A DNA stretch of 64,000 nucleotides from Prinia subflava (taxonomy: Eukaryota; Chordata; Aves; Passeriformes; Cisticolidae): NCBI RefSeq assembly GCF_021018805.1, contig NC_086283.1, positions 12,723,162 through 12,787,161 of the forward strand, given 5' to 3'. Position numbers and translations under genes: made by a program. Of this stretch, positions 60,711 to 64,000 are shown piece after piece (the first letter of the stretch is position 1; the number at the start of each line of letters is the position of its first letter). Below the pieces are notes generated by a model. The model did not search any database. It worked only from the letters and a program-made list of their open reading frames with translations, and was not told the origin of the DNA.

Positions 60711-63185
60711 TATCTTGATGTGTTAATTACAAACTATCCTTCCTTTCTTGTAAAATTAATGCAAGAGAAAGACTCGGTGGCTCTTCTCTGTCACCTTACC
60801 TTGATAGAAAGCAATTTGCTTCGTGTTTCTGGGCCTGATAAACATCTAATAATGAAAACACTCATTTGTTCTGAGCTTTTTTTGTTAACAGGGAAGGAGT
60901 ACATACAACCACTCCAATTAGAATGAAAAGCCTGTGTTAAAATCTCAGTGCAAGTGTAACATTAATAATAAGCACATACAACACGTAGAGTAGCAGTTCC
61001 CATGGCAACCATACATCTCACTGCACATCTAATAAAGTAGGACCTTTCTTCACGTGGGTGCCAAAGGAACAGATAACATGCCAGTCACTGGTATGGTATG
61101 TATTTATACACACATCCTCTAGCATGTCAGGATGGAACTTGCTCACTATATTTCACACCGTAGCTGCTCTCTCCCTCATGACCAGTGAAAAAAGCCACTA
61201 CAGAAAAGTGTTTATCACGTTATACACCATTTCTCAACTATTTTGACACGCCTGTCATGACTGGGTGACCTTCAAACCTCCAACACACTTTAATCATCCC
61301 CTGATGCTTGTTTAAAGGGTCAGAGTCAAGATTTCAGAGTAGCTGTTATTACTACATACCCTGTCCTCTTTGCAAATGCAACTTCATGGTTCACTTAGAT
61401 AATTTTTGCTTCCTGAGACTTTCCCTGCTTTCTCTTCACGACTTTTTTTCCCTTTGACAACACAGTATTTCAATTAGTATTTAATCAAAAACTTAGGCCT
61501 GTCATTCATTCAACTCTTGGGAAAAGAAGTCTTTAGTATTGACACTACCCTCATTTGACTGCTAAATTTTTGCTTTTTGTGTAGTCTTCTCCTCTTCCCC
61601 AATGCCCTTTCCAGTCTGTTACGTGGATGTGTCCTGCTGAGTGACACTGAAACAGTTTAACGACTAGAAAGAGGTCTCTGAACATGTACTGAGATCTGCA
61701 GTACTCTTTTTGATCTAGTCCATACTCAGCCACACAGATGGACTATTATACACTGGATGACCAGCAAAGCCCATGCATTGCACAACTTCAGTCTAGATGT
61801 TCACTCAAAAACATACACTTTCATCCCATTTATGATAAACTCTCCTGTCTAGAAGCCCAAATTACAATTTAGGAATTTAGAATTTAGCCTTGTCAAGAAT
61901 AGAAAATGTGAGATCGTCAGAAAACAAACAGCTACAAAAGCAGCAGAACATTTTCCTCCATAAGTATGAAGTCAAGCAAGTTGATTCCCATGGGCAAAAC
62001 CTCAAAACTTATTCCATCCAGTGGCCTGAAAACAAACAGCCCTAACATTTGAGATAACCACATGCTGTGGATCTTCGCACCTCTGCACACTCATTAATGC
62101 AGTGTCAAAAAGCATTCAGATACAGAACTATGACTAACCTTCTATGGGATTAGAAACAAGTATGTGGTCAATTTCTGACTTTTCAAACTGCTTATTGTTA
62201 AAAATAACAGCCTCAAGTCAACAGAGGTGGAAGAAACCTTTCAGGAGAGATTTCTGACAGAATTATATAATAAACAGTGCAAATCATCTCTCCTAACATC
62301 TGTGCCATTAAGAAGTTGAAAATGACAATTTATAAACCAAATTATATTACACAAAACTCACCCAAACAAAAAAGAAAAAAGGAATAAAAATACATGGAAG
62401 TGATCTCTGCTTAAAGAAAAACAGGAATAAATAGTGCAAGTCCTCCACACAAAATTCACTTGATAACAAAAATATTCCTGGGTTTCTGGAAAGAATAATG
62501 AAGAAAGTGATTCCAAACAAGGAAAAGTAACATAATTAGGAAATCAAACTTTGAGAAAAACGGGGATAATTTTTTCCATTTACTGTTCAGGAGCTTCAGA
62601 TATGGCACATAAAAGATAACATATATATAATGCAGTTGTGCTCAAAATGTAGTTGTATTTCTAGTACAGCAGAATACGTATACTAGGAATATATTAACAG
62701 ATATGACCAAAATTATGCATAAAAGAAACACAAACAACACTCAGATGCAGATTTTTACCCTCATTATGTTTACATTTTTTGTAAGCCTTTCTCTCAATCT
62801 CCTTTTTTCAAGTTTCAATAATTTCTTTCTCACCATTCTCGTAATTCTGCGTAATTTTCCCCATTTTCTGACCATTTTTCCCTTTCTGTACACGTTATTT
62901 ATTTACCTTCTCGAACATTAACCAGGTAAAAACACTTGGAAAATAAACAACAATACAAGATGTTCCTTTAGTGAATGTCATAGGAGGATTATAAAGCTGT
63001 TCTCTAAATTCAATTAAACTTAACAACATTCCTCTGCCTGCCGCAGAAGATTATAGTAACAAGCTTAAATACAGAAAAACTGATACCTAGACAAGAAAGA
63101 ATCTGTTCATGGCTCCCAAAACAGAAAAAAAACCCCACAGTTGCTGTGTTGATTTGGGCTGCTGATGCCTTGATGCCTCAGACTG

Positions 63186-63211
63186 TTTTTTTGTTTTTGT
63201 TTTTGTTTTTT
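63186..63211 (+). repeat. (TTTTTG)n simple repeat
   Basis: Runs of five to seven T separated by single G residues; low complexity. Confidence 0.9.
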
Positions 63212-63722
63212 CAAATTCACTGTTTCCTTCCCTCCTACGCACTACTGTGCACCAGAATTCTTGTAATATGATTTAATGTAACAGGCATGGAGAGGGTGGC
63301 TATGGAATTCTAGACTCCAAACCCAAGACCCAATGCACTGCCACAGCTAATTCTGGGTTAAAGGGTTCCAATTCAGTAAGAGATTGACAAACTATGGAGG
63401 ATGCACAACATATATTAAATATACTACTCTCAAAGAAGGAGAGTTGCAAGAGGGCCTTGCAAGGGTTGGGTACAGGAGGAAGAACTCAATAAGGAAACTT
63501 CTGCTCCCTTTTTCACACTTAGTCCTACCAGCATAGTCATAATGACCCCAACAACAGCTCAGCTGGCATGTAACAGTCTAAAAAACCTGAGAAGTGATCA
63601 TTACAGAAACAATTAGAAGTAAAAATAAAATGTCTAACAGCTTCAAACATGTATAACCCCAGCATTTGATCTGGGAATTTTTCCATATTCTATTTTAGTT
63701 GATTTTCTATTAATTCAGATTT

Positions 63723-63740
63723 AAAAAAAAAAAAAAAAAA
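63723..63740 (+). repeat. A18 homopolymer
   Basis: Eighteen A residues with no recognisable retroposed sequence next to them. Confidence 0.93.
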
Positions 63741-64000
63741 TCCTTAAAAATTCCAGCTTCAGCAACTTAGCATGTATCTTTGGATTAACTGAGTGGTAAA
63801 TTTTCAAACAGGAAAGTGAAGAGCTAATAAATCTATGCAAACTGGTGAAGAGTTAGGGAAATCATTATGAGCTTTACTGTGAAACTTCCAATAAAAATAC
63901 ACTTAATACTCAGTGATGCTCACCTCATAAATCACACGAACTAGATCTTATTAAAAGGGAACTTTATACATAATCAGTATTGACATTTGCTCAGAAGAAA

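Larger units (their letters stand above)
55607..64000. other. Unique AT-rich sequence with simple repeats
   Basis: No gene, RNA or transposon was recognised. A 107-codon + frame at 55773-56096 is open without family resemblance. Simple repeats are listed separately, and T runs of 12-14 bases lie near 57266 and 57665. Confidence 0.5.

Overview
The window looks like about 64 kb of non-coding sequence from a songbird (passerine) nuclear genome. It is AT-rich, CpG-poor and full of stops in all frames. The lineage call rests on its repeats: four CR1 LINE copies, which are the dominant avian non-LTR retrotransposon; one SINE with a tRNA-Ile-like head joined to a CR1-type tail, the architecture of the passerine TguSINE1 family; and two solo LTRs of endogenous retroviruses. 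I cannot name the species. I recognised no host protein-coding exon, tRNA, rRNA or CRISPR array. The long open frames are either LINE fragments, antisense frames inside an LTR, or frames running through simple repeats.

Layout: 1-30 kb is essentially unique AT-rich sequence. It is broken only by simple repeats: a TA/TTTA tract at the left edge, a 62-nt T run near 14.0 kb, an 8-bp minisatellite at 24.5 kb and a roughly 500-bp polypurine tract at 24.9-25.4 kb. A few TAAT-rich, low-repeat blocks (2.0-2.5, 4.2-4.4, 15.8-16.0 and 34.6-35.2 kb) have the look of conserved regulatory DNA, but this cannot be shown from one sequence. From 30 to 48 kb the CR1 copies cluster: 30.5-31.3 (+), 33.2-34.4 (-, with a readable reverse transcriptase palm), 41.3-41.6 (+) and 44.1-47.9 (-). 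The last is split in its endonuclease region by a 1,420-bp solo LTR flanked by a perfect 5-bp target-site duplication. Removing the LTR and one duplication copy restores the LINE reading frame exactly. A second solo LTR (560 bp, CpG-rich, also with a perfect 5-bp duplication) lies at 52.5-53.1 kb, and the SINE is at 55.5 kb. The remainder to 64 kb is unique sequence plus short tandem repeats.

No genes act together here. The window reads as a gene desert or a very large intron with a layered history of retrotransposition. I found no evidence for a new multi-gene system. The most informative signals are the nested LTR/CR1 junction, the CpG-rich second LTR, the internally duplicated SINE, inverted CR1 pairs that could form double-stranded RNA if transcribed, and the unusual polypurine and homopolymer tracts.
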